Source: JAAYCI01 sp964371725
Lineage (GTDB): Bacteria; Bacillota; Clostridia; Oscillospirales; Ruminococcaceae
Reading direction: 5' to 3'
DNA length: 64,000 bases
Assembly: GCA_964371725.1 (NCBI GenBank)
Contig: CAYJNQ010000004.1
Location: forward strand, 38,061-102,060
The notes under the pieces are model-generated. The model saw only the letters and a program-made list of their open reading frames with translations. It searched no databases and was not told the origin of the DNA. Positions 1 through 8,162 of the stretch are shown piece by piece. Numbering within the stretch: the stretch's first letter is position 1; every line of letters starts with the position of its first letter. The position numbers and the translations under genes were made by a program.

Positions 1-79
1 GATTCGCCGAAAAATCCACCGGGTCTTGTTTGTATTTTTCTTTGTATCCCTCGATGTCTCCGCCGTGCACCAGTTTCAT
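1..79 (-). CDS. cobD: L-threonine-O-3-phosphate decarboxylase, N-terminus (partial)
   Basis: Only the first 26 codons are in the window. They read MKLVHGGDIEGY followed by a stretch ending in DFSAN. This is the typical start of CobD-type threonine-phosphate decarboxylases, PLP enzymes that make the aminopropanol phosphate linker of cobalamin. The ATG at 79 is preferred because GGGGAGAG lies just upstream. An earlier in-frame ATG at 103 overlaps the cbiB stop as ATGA but lacks a clear ribosome site. It is the next gene of the cobalamin operon and its product is the substrate of CbiB, encoded immediately upstream. The call rests on a short stretch, but the motif and context agree. Confidence 0.8.
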   Translation of the reverse strand, partial: MKLVHGGDIEGYKEKYKQDPVDFSAN

Positions 80-99
80 GACTCTCTCCCCATCCTTTT

Positions 100-1050
100 T
101 CATAGGCATACCATCCAAAAAGCACCTAACAGCAAAACCAACGCCAAGCCCAATATGGCGGCTGTATACATCAGCCATGTGGCCTTTTCAACATCGGTTC
201 CCGTGATGTCGCGCAGTTTGTCTCCAATGGTGGGTTTTTCGTAGTATTGCCCAAAATAGTGTGCATCACCGGCCAGTTGCACCCCAAGAGCACCGGCGCA
301 CACGGCCTCGGTTTGTGCTGAATTGGGGCTGGCATGCTTGCGCCTGTCTCGCCTCCAAATCTTGAAGGCATTTTTCGTGTTTTGCGAAAGCAAGAAAGAG
401 GCGGCCAGCATGAGAAACGCCGATATTCTGGCCGGAATAAAATTGGCCACGTCGTCTGTTTTGGCAGCCACTTTCCCAAATTCTATATAGGTTTTGTTTC
501 GATAGCCCACCATGCTGTCCATCGTGTTGATTGCCTTGTATAAAAAGCCCAGCGGTGCACCGCCCAAAGCCAAATAAAACAAGGGGGCAATGACGGCATC
601 GGTCGTGTTTTCTGCCACCGTTTCCACGGTGGCCTTCAAAACCCCTTCGCAGCTCAAAGCACGTGTGTCTCTGCCCACAATGCGCGCAACGGCCTCTCTT
701 CCCTTTTCCAAACCGTTCTCCATCTCATTTTTCACAAACATCGCCGCCTGTGCCAGGCTTTTGGTGGCCAAAATTTGGAAGCACATCCAAGTGTGCACAA
801 CCAGACACAGCCATGGTGACACCCAATAGCACAGAAACAAAATGATAAGCGGAACCAAAAAAGCAACCAAACACACCACGCACACCATCACACCGCCTGC
901 ACGTGTTTTGTTTTGTTTGACAATCAGCCGTTTTTCCAAGGCCGTAATGAGCTTTCCCATGAGCACCACCGGATGTGGCAACCACGAAGGGTCGCCCAAA
1001 ATCAAATCCAAAACAAAGCCCAGTGCCACGCTTGCCAAGACTATGTACAA
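100..1050 (-). CDS. cbiB: adenosylcobinamide-phosphate synthase (CbiB)
   Basis: A 316-residue polytopic membrane protein of usual CbiB/CobD length. It joins adenosylcobyric acid to aminopropanol phosphate (or aminopropanol). The N-terminus has the family pattern LDLILGDPSWLPHPVVLMG (residues 14-32), and the middle carries VETVAENTTDAVIAPLFY. The start is a TTG at 1050, seven bases after GGGAGG. It overlaps the end of the cobC-like gene by 10 bases, so translational coupling is likely. The next gene is cobD, whose product supplies the linker that CbiB attaches. Confidence 0.93.
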   Translation of the reverse strand: MYIVLASVALGFVLDLILGDPSWLPHPVVLMGKLITALEKRLIVKQNKTRAGGVMVCVVCLVAFLVPLIILFLCYWVSPWLCLVVHTWMCFQILATKSLAQAAMFVKNEMENGLEKGREAVARIVGRDTRALSCEGVLKATVETVAENTTDAVIAPLFYLALGGAPLGFLYKAINTMDSMVGYRNKTYIEFGKVAAKTDDVANFIPARISAFLMLAASFLLSQNTKNAFKIWRRDRRKHASPNSAQTEAVCAGALGVQLAGDAHYFGQYYEKPTIGDKLRDITGTDVEKATWLMYTAAILGLALVLLLGAFWMVCL

Positions 1051-1592
1051 AAGCGAACCTCCCTTATGTTTTGAGCGCCCTTCTCGCTAAAATCGAAACA
1101 GTAGCCGGCGCCATTGTCACAATGCCAATGATACAGGTCATATTGCGGGCAAAGGCGGTGCATCAAAGCCATGATAACCCCACCATGCACCACAAAGATA
1201 AGTTCGTCTTCTCGGGTGCCGTGCACCTGTTCCCCAAAAGCTTGCCACACCCTTTTTGAAAAGGTTTCTCTGCTCTCTCCTTCTGGACAAGTGCCAAGGC
1301 ATCCACCCTCCACCCAGTTTCTGTAGGGTGCGAAGTGCTCCATATCCAAATAGCTTTTTCCCTCAAAAATACCAAAATCCATTTCGGAAAGGCCGGGCAC
1401 CACCCTTTGGGTTCTGTTTGGAAATAAGGCCGCCGCCGTTTGGCCTGTTCGTTTTAGCGGGGTTACATACACCGTGCCCACCTCTTCGCTTACGGCACTT
1501 GGCGGTGCTACAATGTCTTCATCTGTGCGCCCAATATATTGTTTTTTTCGGTTTCCCGGTGTTTGCGCATGGCGTATCAAAGTGATGTTCAT
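1041..1592 (-). CDS. cobC: histidine phosphatase, probable alpha-ribazole-5'-phosphate phosphatase (CobC-like)
   Basis: A 183-residue histidine phosphatase superfamily protein. It starts with LIRHAQT (catalytic His8) and has R48, an acid residue in LSEMDFG (E70) and the second histidine in FVVHGGV (H136). Within a cobalamin operon such proteins are usually CobC, which removes phosphate from alpha-ribazole phosphate or adenosylcobalamin phosphate. The catalytic motif is RHA rather than RHG, a common variant. The ATG at 1592 overlaps the stop of the short CobU paralogue (ATGA) and has no strong ribosome site of its own. The phosphatase class is clear; the exact substrate is inferred from context. 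Confidence 0.82.
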   Translation of the reverse strand: MNITLIRHAQTPGNRKKQYIGRTDEDIVAPPSAVSEEVGTVYVTPLKRTGQTAAALFPNRTQRVVPGLSEMDFGIFEGKSYLDMEHFAPYRNWVEGGCLGTCPEGESRETFSKRVWQAFGEQVHGTREDELIFVVHGGVIMALMHRLCPQYDLYHWHCDNGAGYCFDFSEKGAQNIREVRFCT

Positions 1593-1912
1593 TTCAGTAT
1601 AACCGGGATGCCCGCCACAAGCCGCACCACCTGCTGTGCCTGTTTTGCCAGCTCTGCACAAAGGCGAGATACCTCTTCCCTTCTATGCCGCTGCTCTTCG
1701 TGCAAGGGCACAATACCGCAGCCCACTTCGTCACACACCACCACTTCCTTTTCCAGAAGAACCCTCAGCTCTATTGGAAACGACATTTGCTCCAAATGGT
1801 AGAGCACCGGTTTTTCGTTGAGCTCGGCAACGGCGATGTCGCCCTCTTCATAGCCGAGGCTTTTTACATAGGTAAATTTTCCGCTGCAACGCCCACCAAT
1901 CACCAATTTCAT
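1589..1912 (-). CDS. short CobU-like protein (truncated adenosylcobinamide kinase paralogue)
   Basis: A 107-residue protein. Its C-terminal half carries the CobU signature DEVGCGIVP (residues 61-69) followed by the usual helix and a closing GIPVILK. Its N-terminal loop GGRCSGKF (residues 6-13) resembles the CobU P-loop but has Phe where Ser/Thr should follow Lys. The central region of about 70 residues found in full CobU is missing. A longer CobU is encoded just upstream (2666-3175), so this is a second, reduced copy. It overlaps cobS and cobC by four bases on each side, so it is kept in frame in the operon. It may be a partner or a partial enzyme; kinase activity is doubtful. Confidence 0.7.
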   Translation of the reverse strand: MKLVIGGRCSGKFTYVKSLGYEEGDIAVAELNEKPVLYHLEQMSFPIELRVLLEKEVVVCDEVGCGIVPLHEEQRHRREEVSRLCAELAKQAQQVVRLVAGIPVILK

Positions 1913-2682
1913 CCCAGTGCCTCCATTCTTTGCGAAAGCAGCAATCCCGCCAAAAAGGCCAGCTCGCACAGCTGTAAAAAATATCCTGCCAAATCCCCGG
2001 TGATACCACCGAACTGCCGCTTGCTCATCCCATAATAATAAAACCAAACCACCACGGCCGCGCCCACCGAAACCATCGAAAGCGGATAGAGCGCTATCAT
2101 GCCGGCGGCACTGCCCAGTGCACACAAAACCAGCACCACGCGCACCGTTTTCTTTGCCGCGCTGTCTGCAAAAGTATACACAAGGCCGCTGTCTTTTGCA
2201 CAAGGGAAGTAGGCGATGGCAAGGCCGCTGAGACAGCGGCCGAGGAAATGCCCGCCCGCCAACAATAGGAAAAGCTGGTTTTCAAAAACCAAATTGGATG
2301 CTATGGCAAGGTAGCAAACCAGATAGACCCCAAACCCGATAACGGCAAACGCGCCCACATGGCTATCCTTCAATATTTCCAGCTTGCGTTCTTTGCTTTG
2401 ATGGCTTGCCAGGGCATCGAAAGTATCCAAAAGGCCATCGATGTGTATACCACCCGTTACCACAATGGGCAAGACCGCCACCCCCGCACCCAGCAAAAAG
2501 GCCGAAAACCCAAGCCACTCGGACAGCAGAAACCAACCCCACTGTGCCAAAGCCACAAAAAACCCGATGATTGGAAAAAAACACAATACATAGCGCATGC
2601 TCTGTTGGTTCCAAGGCACTGCCGGCATGGGAATTTTGCTATACATAGAAAAACTGATGCAAACACTATGGAGCAGGCGCAT
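1909..2682 (-). CDS. cobS: adenosylcobinamide-GDP ribazoletransferase (cobalamin synthase)
   Basis: A 257-residue membrane protein with six or more hydrophobic segments. The diagnostic CobS motif GGIHIDGLLDTFDA is at residues 77-90 and supplies the Mg-binding acidic residues. It joins adenosylcobinamide-GDP to alpha-ribazole (phosphate), the last main step of the nucleotide loop pathway. The start at 2682 overlaps the end of cobU by 17 bases, and its stop overlaps the next start as ATGA. Length is normal for the family. Confidence 0.95.
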   Translation of the reverse strand: MRLLHSVCISFSMYSKIPMPAVPWNQQSMRYVLCFFPIIGFFVALAQWGWFLLSEWLGFSAFLLGAGVAVLPIVVTGGIHIDGLLDTFDALASHQSKERKLEILKDSHVGAFAVIGFGVYLVCYLAIASNLVFENQLFLLLAGGHFLGRCLSGLAIAYFPCAKDSGLVYTFADSAAKKTVRVVLVLCALGSAAGMIALYPLSMVSVGAAVVVWFYYYGMSKRQFGGITGDLAGYFLQLCELAFLAGLLLSQRMEALG

Positions 2683-3175
2683 TGTATTTCACCCCCACCG
2701 AACAAACCACCTCTGTCACACCGCCATAGCTTTGTGCCAATGCCTTGTTTACCCTGCCAAGGCAACGAATGTAGGCCATGGTTTCTTCATCATAACTTTC
2801 CCCGTCGCAAAACACGTCGTTTGTTACCACAAGAAGACTTTCGCATCGGCTTTGCAGTTTTTCAAGGCCGCAAAGAATGCGCTTTTCTGCATCACCCTTC
2901 ACCAGAAACAGTTCATTTGCCACCAAATTCCCCATACATTCCAAAAGCACATGGGCGTTTTGGGGAAGTGGTACACTGCCGATGTCGGTATATTGTTCCA
3001 CGGTTTGAAAGCCTTTGCCCGCGCGCAATTTTCGATGTCGCGCCACCCTTTGCGCTCCCTCTTCTCCGAAAGGCTGCATGGTGGCAAGATAAATTAAATT
3101 GGGCTTGCCTTTTAGAAGGTTTTCCGCATACTCACTTTTGCCACTGCCGCTGGCGCCTATAATCAGTTCTCTCAC
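2666..3175 (-). CDS. cobU: adenosylcobinamide kinase / adenosylcobinamide-phosphate guanylyltransferase
   Basis: A 169-residue protein opening with the P-loop GASGSGKS (residues 7-14). It continues with the CobU pattern of an ARHRKLR-like stretch, then LLECMGNLVANELF and VVTNDVFCDG. CobU phosphorylates adenosylcobinamide and then transfers GMP from GTP. The C-terminal NDVFCDG replaces the more common NEVGxGIVP, which instead is found in the short paralogue two genes downstream. Its start overlaps the cobT stop (ATGA). Confidence 0.9.
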   Translation of the reverse strand: MRELIIGASGSGKSEYAENLLKGKPNLIYLATMQPFGEEGAQRVARHRKLRAGKGFQTVEQYTDIGSVPLPQNAHVLLECMGNLVANELFLVKGDAEKRILCGLEKLQSRCESLLVVTNDVFCDGESYDEETMAYIRCLGRVNKALAQSYGGVTEVVCSVGVKYNAPAP

Positions 3176-4212
3176 GCGTCTTCATACCTTTCATAACGGT
3201 CGATGTCTACTTCACCGAAGGTGCTCATGCTTTGATACACCTGTGCTGCCATGTCTAAAATGGGCATCACTGCCACGGCACCGGTTCCTTCACCCAGGCG
3301 CATATGGGCCCTTAGCATGGGCACAAGCCCAAGGTGCAACAAGGCCATCTCCCCTGCCGGCTCTGCCGAGCAATGGCTTGCCAGCATGGCACAAACACTG
3401 CCCGGCGCGATGTTGTTTGCCACAAGGGCCGCTACCGAGGAAATAAACCCATCGATGAGAATGGGCACTCTGTGCAACGCCCCACCAACAAACATTCCGG
3501 CCATGGCCGCAATGTCGAACCCGCCAAGAGCCGCCAACACTTCCAGACCATTTTGTGGGTTGGGCTTGTTTGTTTCTATCGCACGGCCAATCACCTGTTT
3601 TTTTATCTCAAAGGCATCTTGGCTTAGCCCGGCACCCTTTCCCGTCACCTCTTTTACACCTTTGCCCAGTAAAACCGCTGCAACGGCGCTGGCTGTTGTG
3701 GTGTTGCCGATGCCCATTTCGCCCGTTGCCAACAAATTGTAGCCCTTTGCTTTGAGCTCTGCCACCATATCGATGCCCACATCCAAGGCAAACCGTGCCT
3801 CTTGCACAGTCATGGCAGGCCCCAGAGAAATATCCTTTGTGCCGCGGGCGATCTTTTTGCTTTGCACGCTGTCCACTTCGGTGAGCATCCCCACATCTAT
3901 CGGAATCACCTCGGCACCTGCAATGGCAGACATTTTACAAAGGCAGGTTTTTTGGCAGCTCATGTTTTGTGCCACCACTGCTGTCACTTCACTGCCCACC
4001 TGCGAAATGCCTTGCGCCACCACACCATTGTCTGCACACATCACCACCGTTGCCTTTTTGTCAATGGCTATGTCGGCGCTCGCCGTAAGGCCCGCTATCT
4101 TTATGATGCTCTCTTCCAAAAGCCCGAGGGAACCCAGGGGTTTAGCAATGCTGTCCCAGCGGCGCTGCGCCTCTTGCATGGCGCTTTGTTTTGGGGGTTC
4201 TATGCTCCACAT
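3172..4212 (-). CDS. cobT: nicotinate-nucleotide--dimethylbenzimidazole phosphoribosyltransferase
   Basis: A 346-residue CobT of normal length. It activates the lower-ligand base by transferring ribose phosphate from nicotinate mononucleotide. The N-terminus has KPLGSLGLLEE. The C-terminal LGEGTGAV carries the conserved catalytic glutamate (about residue 308). The ATG at 4212 is chosen because AAGGAG lies ten bases upstream; the frame is open further upstream but without a ribosome site. It overlaps the end of cbiA by 13 bases and cobU by four. Confidence 0.95.
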   Translation of the reverse strand: MWSIEPPKQSAMQEAQRRWDSIAKPLGSLGLLEESIIKIAGLTASADIAIDKKATVVMCADNGVVAQGISQVGSEVTAVVAQNMSCQKTCLCKMSAIAGAEVIPIDVGMLTEVDSVQSKKIARGTKDISLGPAMTVQEARFALDVGIDMVAELKAKGYNLLATGEMGIGNTTTASAVAAVLLGKGVKEVTGKGAGLSQDAFEIKKQVIGRAIETNKPNPQNGLEVLAALGGFDIAAMAGMFVGGALHRVPILIDGFISSVAALVANNIAPGSVCAMLASHCSAEPAGEMALLHLGLVPMLRAHMRLGEGTGAVAVMPILDMAAQVYQSMSTFGEVDIDRYERYEDA

Positions 4213-5513
4213 GTTAAAAATCTCCTTATCATTTGCGGGCAACTTCTGAAATACAAATGGGGAAACCCGGCCAAAATCGCCCCTTCGCTGCGCATACACG
4301 CCCATGTTCGACCCGATATCGGCTTGGTTGCGGTGCAAGCCATGCCGTTTTGATCGCTGTCCCAGTGGTGGAACTCGTGCGCTTTCACCTGCTCCCCCTT
4401 TTTCAGGAACGGCGTGTCCTCGTTTGGCGAAACCGCCACATAACCAAAGCGTGTCAACCGGCCCTTGTTGTGGCTGCTGCCTTTGAGGGCGCCCACCATT
4501 TTTTCACCGGCAATGTCCTGCATCAAATACATAAAACCACCGCATTCCGCCAGCATCGGAACGCCGTTTTGTGCTGCCACTTGAAGGGCTTTTAACATCT
4601 CATTATTTTCCGATAGTTCTTTTGCATACAATTCCGGATATCCGCCCCCCATATAAAGGCAGTTTGTGTGCTTCGGAAGCGCCTTGTCTTTTAAAGGGCT
4701 GAAAAATACGATGTCGCACCCCATTTCGCGCAGCACATCCAAATTGTCTTGGTAGTAAAAGCAAAACGCCTTGTCCATGGCCACAGCCACCACACGCTTT
4801 TCGGCCAGTGGCTGCTCCGGGTGATGTGTGCCGAAAAGCGGCGGCGCTTTTGCAGCCAGTTCCAAAATCGCGTCAATGTCCACCGTTTCTTCCAGTGTTT
4901 TGGCCAAAAGCGAAAGTTTCTCCTCCATGTTTTGCACTTCGCCCGCTGTCACAAGCCCAAGGTGCCGGCTTTCCAAAGCGATTTCATCCATTTTGGGCAC
5001 AAACCCCAGCACCGGCACACCCAGCGCTTCAATGGCCGGTTTCAACAGGTCGTGTAGGGGCTTTGAACACGGGTTCAAAATAACGCCACAAATCATGCTG
5101 TCGCGCCGAAACTCGAGGAAGCCCTTGATAAGCGCCGCCACCGAAAGAGACTGTCCCTTTGGGCTTACCACGAGCAAAACAGGCGTTTTGGTGAGTGTGG
5201 CCAAGTGATGGCTACTGGCACAATCTGTGCTACCGATGCCGTCGTAGTAACCCATCACCCCTTCCAGCACCGAAAGTTCTCTGCTGTTTTTCAAAAATAA
5301 GCCAAGGGCTTGCTCGGGTGTTTGCAAGAATAAATCCAAATTGGCAGATGGAACACAAAGCACCTCTTTGTGAAACATCGGGTCGATGTAATCCGGCCCG
5401 CATTTAAACGACCCCACTTCGATTTTTCGGTTTTGGAACACCCTGAGCAAACCGCAGGTGAGCGTGGTTTTTCCCGAGCCACTCGAGGGCGCCGCTATCA
5501 TCACACGCTTCAC
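4200..5513 (-). CDS. cbiA: cobyrinate a,c-diamide synthase
   Basis: A 437-residue amidotransferase that amidates the a and c side chains of cobyrinic acid using glutamine and ATP. The N-terminal dethiobiotin-synthetase-like domain begins MKRVMIAAPSSGSGKTT. The C-terminal class I glutaminase domain has the Cys of AECGGFMYL (C324) and a late HEFHHWD. The start is a GTG at 5513, seven bases after GGGGAGGTG; an ATG at 5501 would cut into the conserved N-terminus. It overlaps cbiET by four bases. The related cbiP is not present in the window. Confidence 0.94.
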   Translation of the reverse strand: MKRVMIAAPSSGSGKTTLTCGLLRVFQNRKIEVGSFKCGPDYIDPMFHKEVLCVPSANLDLFLQTPEQALGLFLKNSRELSVLEGVMGYYDGIGSTDCASSHHLATLTKTPVLLVVSPKGQSLSVAALIKGFLEFRRDSMICGVILNPCSKPLHDLLKPAIEALGVPVLGFVPKMDEIALESRHLGLVTAGEVQNMEEKLSLLAKTLEETVDIDAILELAAKAPPLFGTHHPEQPLAEKRVVAVAMDKAFCFYYQDNLDVLREMGCDIVFFSPLKDKALPKHTNCLYMGGGYPELYAKELSENNEMLKALQVAAQNGVPMLAECGGFMYLMQDIAGEKMVGALKGSSHNKGRLTRFGYVAVSPNEDTPFLKKGEQVKAHEFHHWDSDQNGMACTATKPISGRTWACMRSEGAILAGFPHLYFRSCPQMIRRFLTCGA

Positions 5514-6697
5514 ACTTGCACCTCCCCAAGGCTGCCGTGAATAAGCCAAATGGGGTTTTCGGCTTCCATCATGTTGTAACGCCCCAGTTTTCTGCTTCGG
5601 TTTGCCGAAATTTGGCTTACAGACGGCGAGCCATAGCCGGAAAGCGCCGCCACCGCCTGCCCCAAAGTTTCAAGGGTAACCGCCGTTATCAAAACGCGTG
5701 TGTTTCGGTTTTTCTTCTCTAAAGTTTGTAGAATTTCAACCAAATTGCCCCGGCTGCCCCCGATGAACACGGCATCGGGGGCAGGCAATCCCGCCAAAAC
5801 CTCTGGCGCGGTTCCCGCAACAATCTCCATGTTGTAAGCACCGAATTTTTTTCTGTTTTTTTCCATCAATGCCAGCGCCTGCTCTTTGCATTCTACGGCG
5901 TACACACGCGCGCACAGCCCTGCCATCTCTACCGACACAGCTCCCGTTCCACCTCCGATGTCGTAGGCGATGTCGGTGCTTTTAAGCCGCAGCTTGCAAA
6001 GCGCCACGCTGCGCACCTCCTGCTTTGTCATCGGCACCTTCCCGCGCAAAAAACAGCCATCTTCTCTGCCGTGCAGCGTCGTTTCCTCCTGCACAAAAGG
6101 GTTGTCCACCACCATGGCGCAAAGGGCCTCAAACTCTCTCTCGCACAGTTCTTGCGCTGTTGCCGTTGTTATTTTCTCGTTTGGGTAGGATAGGCATTCG
6201 CCCACACTCACCTTTGCGCCGCCAAGCCCTGCACGTGTGAGCTCGCTGCATATTTTTGCCGGCGTGGACGTTTTGTCGGTTAGAAAAAAACATTCCCTGT
6301 TTTGCATCACCGGCAAAAGCACATCCGCATTCCTTCCGTGCACACTTACAAGTTTCATGTCCTGCCAAGGTCTTTGCAGTTTTGCGCACAGATATTGCAC
6401 CGAGCTGACACCACAAATGCAAGCCACTTCACAGCCGGAAAGCAGGGGCAACAACTGTTTTGCACCGCTGTAAAAACCGATATCGCCGCTGTATAAAACG
6501 GCCACACTTTCATGCCGGGTACTGCCTATTATTTTTGCGATGTCCGCCGCTTGTATCGCCTCTATTTTTTCCGCTTCTGACGACACCGCCTCCAGCATTC
6601 GCCGCGCACCAATTAGGCACGATGCTTTTTGAATAGCCTCTCTCGCTTCTTCTGTAAGGGTATTTCCCATTCCAATGCCCACAAGATACACTTTCAT
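5510..6697 (-). CDS. cbiET: CbiE-CbiT fusion: cobalt-precorrin-7 methyltransferase and cobalt-precorrin-6B decarboxylating methyltransferase
   Basis: A 395-residue two-domain protein equivalent to CobL. Residues 1 to about 200 are a tetrapyrrole methylase (CbiE, C5 methylation), starting MKVYLVGIGMGN. Residues about 215 to 395 are a Rossmann methyltransferase (CbiT, C15 methylation with decarboxylation) with the SAM motif DIGGGTG (246-252). The ATG at 6697 follows GGAGGAAA at good spacing and overlaps the cbiJ stop by four bases. Fusion of these two functions is common in many bacteria. Confidence 0.93.
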   Translation of the reverse strand: MKVYLVGIGMGNTLTEEAREAIQKASCLIGARRMLEAVSSEAEKIEAIQAADIAKIIGSTRHESVAVLYSGDIGFYSGAKQLLPLLSGCEVACICGVSSVQYLCAKLQRPWQDMKLVSVHGRNADVLLPVMQNRECFFLTDKTSTPAKICSELTRAGLGGAKVSVGECLSYPNEKITTATAQELCEREFEALCAMVVDNPFVQEETTLHGREDGCFLRGKVPMTKQEVRSVALCKLRLKSTDIAYDIGGGTGAVSVEMAGLCARVYAVECKEQALALMEKNRKKFGAYNMEIVAGTAPEVLAGLPAPDAVFIGGSRGNLVEILQTLEKKNRNTRVLITAVTLETLGQAVAALSGYGSPSVSQISANRSRKLGRYNMMEAENPIWLIHGSLGEVQV

Positions 6698-7425
6698 GCC
6701 ATTTCCTCCAAAATGCGAATCACATCCTGCATGTCGAGCCCTTCCTCTTTGGGGCGCGTAATCAAAACAGTGGCCACTTGTGCCTCTTGTGCCGCAAGGT
6801 GTTTTTGTGTAAAGCCGCCTTCCTTGCCACCATCTTTTGTGACAAGAATATCGATGTTGAATTGGCAAAACAAAGCCTTGTTGAGCTCTTTTGAGAAGGG
6901 GCCTTGCATGGCGATGATGTGGGCCGTGCGATAACCAAGACTTTGTGCGCGGGATATGGAGTCTAACGTTGGCAAAATGCGCACATACAACCGGTCTTGA
7001 AATTGTGGCACGGCCGTGTATACATCCAGCTCTTTGCTGCCGGTTGCAAGCAATACATTTCCGGGCATTCGGCACAATTGCTCGGCACAGGCTTGCGCTG
7101 TGGGCACACAGATACAGCCCTCCGGCGCGCTTTTCTCTCGCAAAAGGCGAATGCCGCGCACACGCGCACGGCCGCACGCTTTTTCAATATTTTCCGAAAC
7201 CTGTTTTGCATATGGATGGGTGGCATCCACCACCAGTTCAAAATGGTTTTTCTCTATCCATTTTTGCATTTCATCGGCGCTCATCCTGCCATGGGCTGCC
7301 TTTTCGCCCGCAAGGACACTTCCGTATTCTGTGGCCACATGCAGGGTGATGTCATACCTTGTTTGAAAGTGCTGTGCCAGCTGCCTGCCTTCCGTGGTTC
7401 CGGCAAAAATGAGCAATTTTTTCAT
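6694..7425 (-). CDS. cbiJ: cobalt-precorrin-6A reductase
   Basis: A 243-residue CbiJ/CobK family protein. The N-terminus FAGTTEGR is the family nucleotide-binding signature, and DATHPYA lies near residue 70. It reduces the macrocycle of cobalt-precorrin-6A with a nicotinamide cofactor. It sits between cbiH and cbiET and overlaps both by four bases. Confidence 0.92.
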   Translation of the reverse strand: MKKLLIFAGTTEGRQLAQHFQTRYDITLHVATEYGSVLAGEKAAHGRMSADEMQKWIEKNHFELVVDATHPYAKQVSENIEKACGRARVRGIRLLREKSAPEGCICVPTAQACAEQLCRMPGNVLLATGSKELDVYTAVPQFQDRLYVRILPTLDSISRAQSLGYRTAHIIAMQGPFSKELNKALFCQFNIDILVTKDGGKEGGFTQKHLAAQEAQVATVLITRPKEEGLDMQDVIRILEEMA

Positions 7426-8153
7426 CGTTTATAGCCTCGGTCTGTCACCATTTTACCGAGCACTTCGCGCGTGGCTTCGCAGCCCACAAACACCGTTGTG
7501 AACATATCTACCTTGGCGTCTCGAAGCTGAGCCAAAGACAAAAGGCAAGTTTCCTCTCCCTCTCTGCCAATGTTTTTCACATATCCGCACAGGGTTTTCG
7601 GGCTTTTGTGTTGCAGCAATATATCGCAAGCCTTTTGCAGGTAATCGCTGCGTTTTTTGCTGGAAGGGTTGTAAAGGCAAACGGCAAAATCTCCCTGCGC
7701 CGCACAGGCAAGGCGTTTTTCTATTTTTTCCCACGGCGTAAGCAAATCGCTAAGCGAGATAACGGCAAAATCACTTGTGAGCGGTGCACCCAAAATAGCA
7801 CCGCCGCTTAGCGCCGCCGTTACACCGGGCACCACTTCCAATTGAACCTGCGGATATTTTTCTGCCAAATCGTATAATAGCCCGGCCATGCCATACACCA
7901 CACTGTCTCCACTGCACACCATGACCACATTTTTGCCCTTGTCTGCCTCTTGTAATGCAAGCTCGCAGCGTTTTGTCTCCTGTTTCATGGCCGTGCTCAT
8001 CACCTCACGGTTTTCATGATACTGTTTTACCAGCTCCACATACACCGTGTAGCCCACAATCACTTCGCATTTTTCCAGCGCCGCCTTCGCCTGCTCTGTC
8101 AGATACTCTTTTGCCCCGGGGCCGATGCCCACCGCAACCAGCTTTTTTTCCAT
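7422..8153 (-). CDS. cbiH: cobalt-precorrin-3B C17-methyltransferase
   Basis: A 243-residue tetrapyrrole methylase beginning with VAVGIGPGAKEYLT, with the SAM-site motifs CSGDSVVYGMA and VVPGVTAALSGGAILGAPL. CbiH/CobJ methylates C17 and contracts the ring. TGAGGAGAC precedes the ATG at 8153. It lies nine bases after the cbiG stop and overlaps cbiJ by four bases. Confidence 0.93.
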   Translation of the reverse strand: MEKKLVAVGIGPGAKEYLTEQAKAALEKCEVIVGYTVYVELVKQYHENREVMSTAMKQETKRCELALQEADKGKNVVMVCSGDSVVYGMAGLLYDLAEKYPQVQLEVVPGVTAALSGGAILGAPLTSDFAVISLSDLLTPWEKIEKRLACAAQGDFAVCLYNPSSKKRSDYLQKACDILLQHKSPKTLCGYVKNIGREGEETCLLSLAQLRDAKVDMFTTVFVGCEATREVLGKMVTDRGYKR

Positions 8154-8162
8154 ACCGTCTCC

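Noticed and set aside
2359..3162. A 267-codon plus-strand frame opposite cobS and cobU
   Set aside because: Both minus-strand genes carry clear family motifs, and the plus-strand frame shows no recognisable domain.
4213..4338. A longer N-terminus for cobT
   Set aside because: It overlaps cbiA, looks unlike CobT, and a good AAGGAG site supports the start at 4212.
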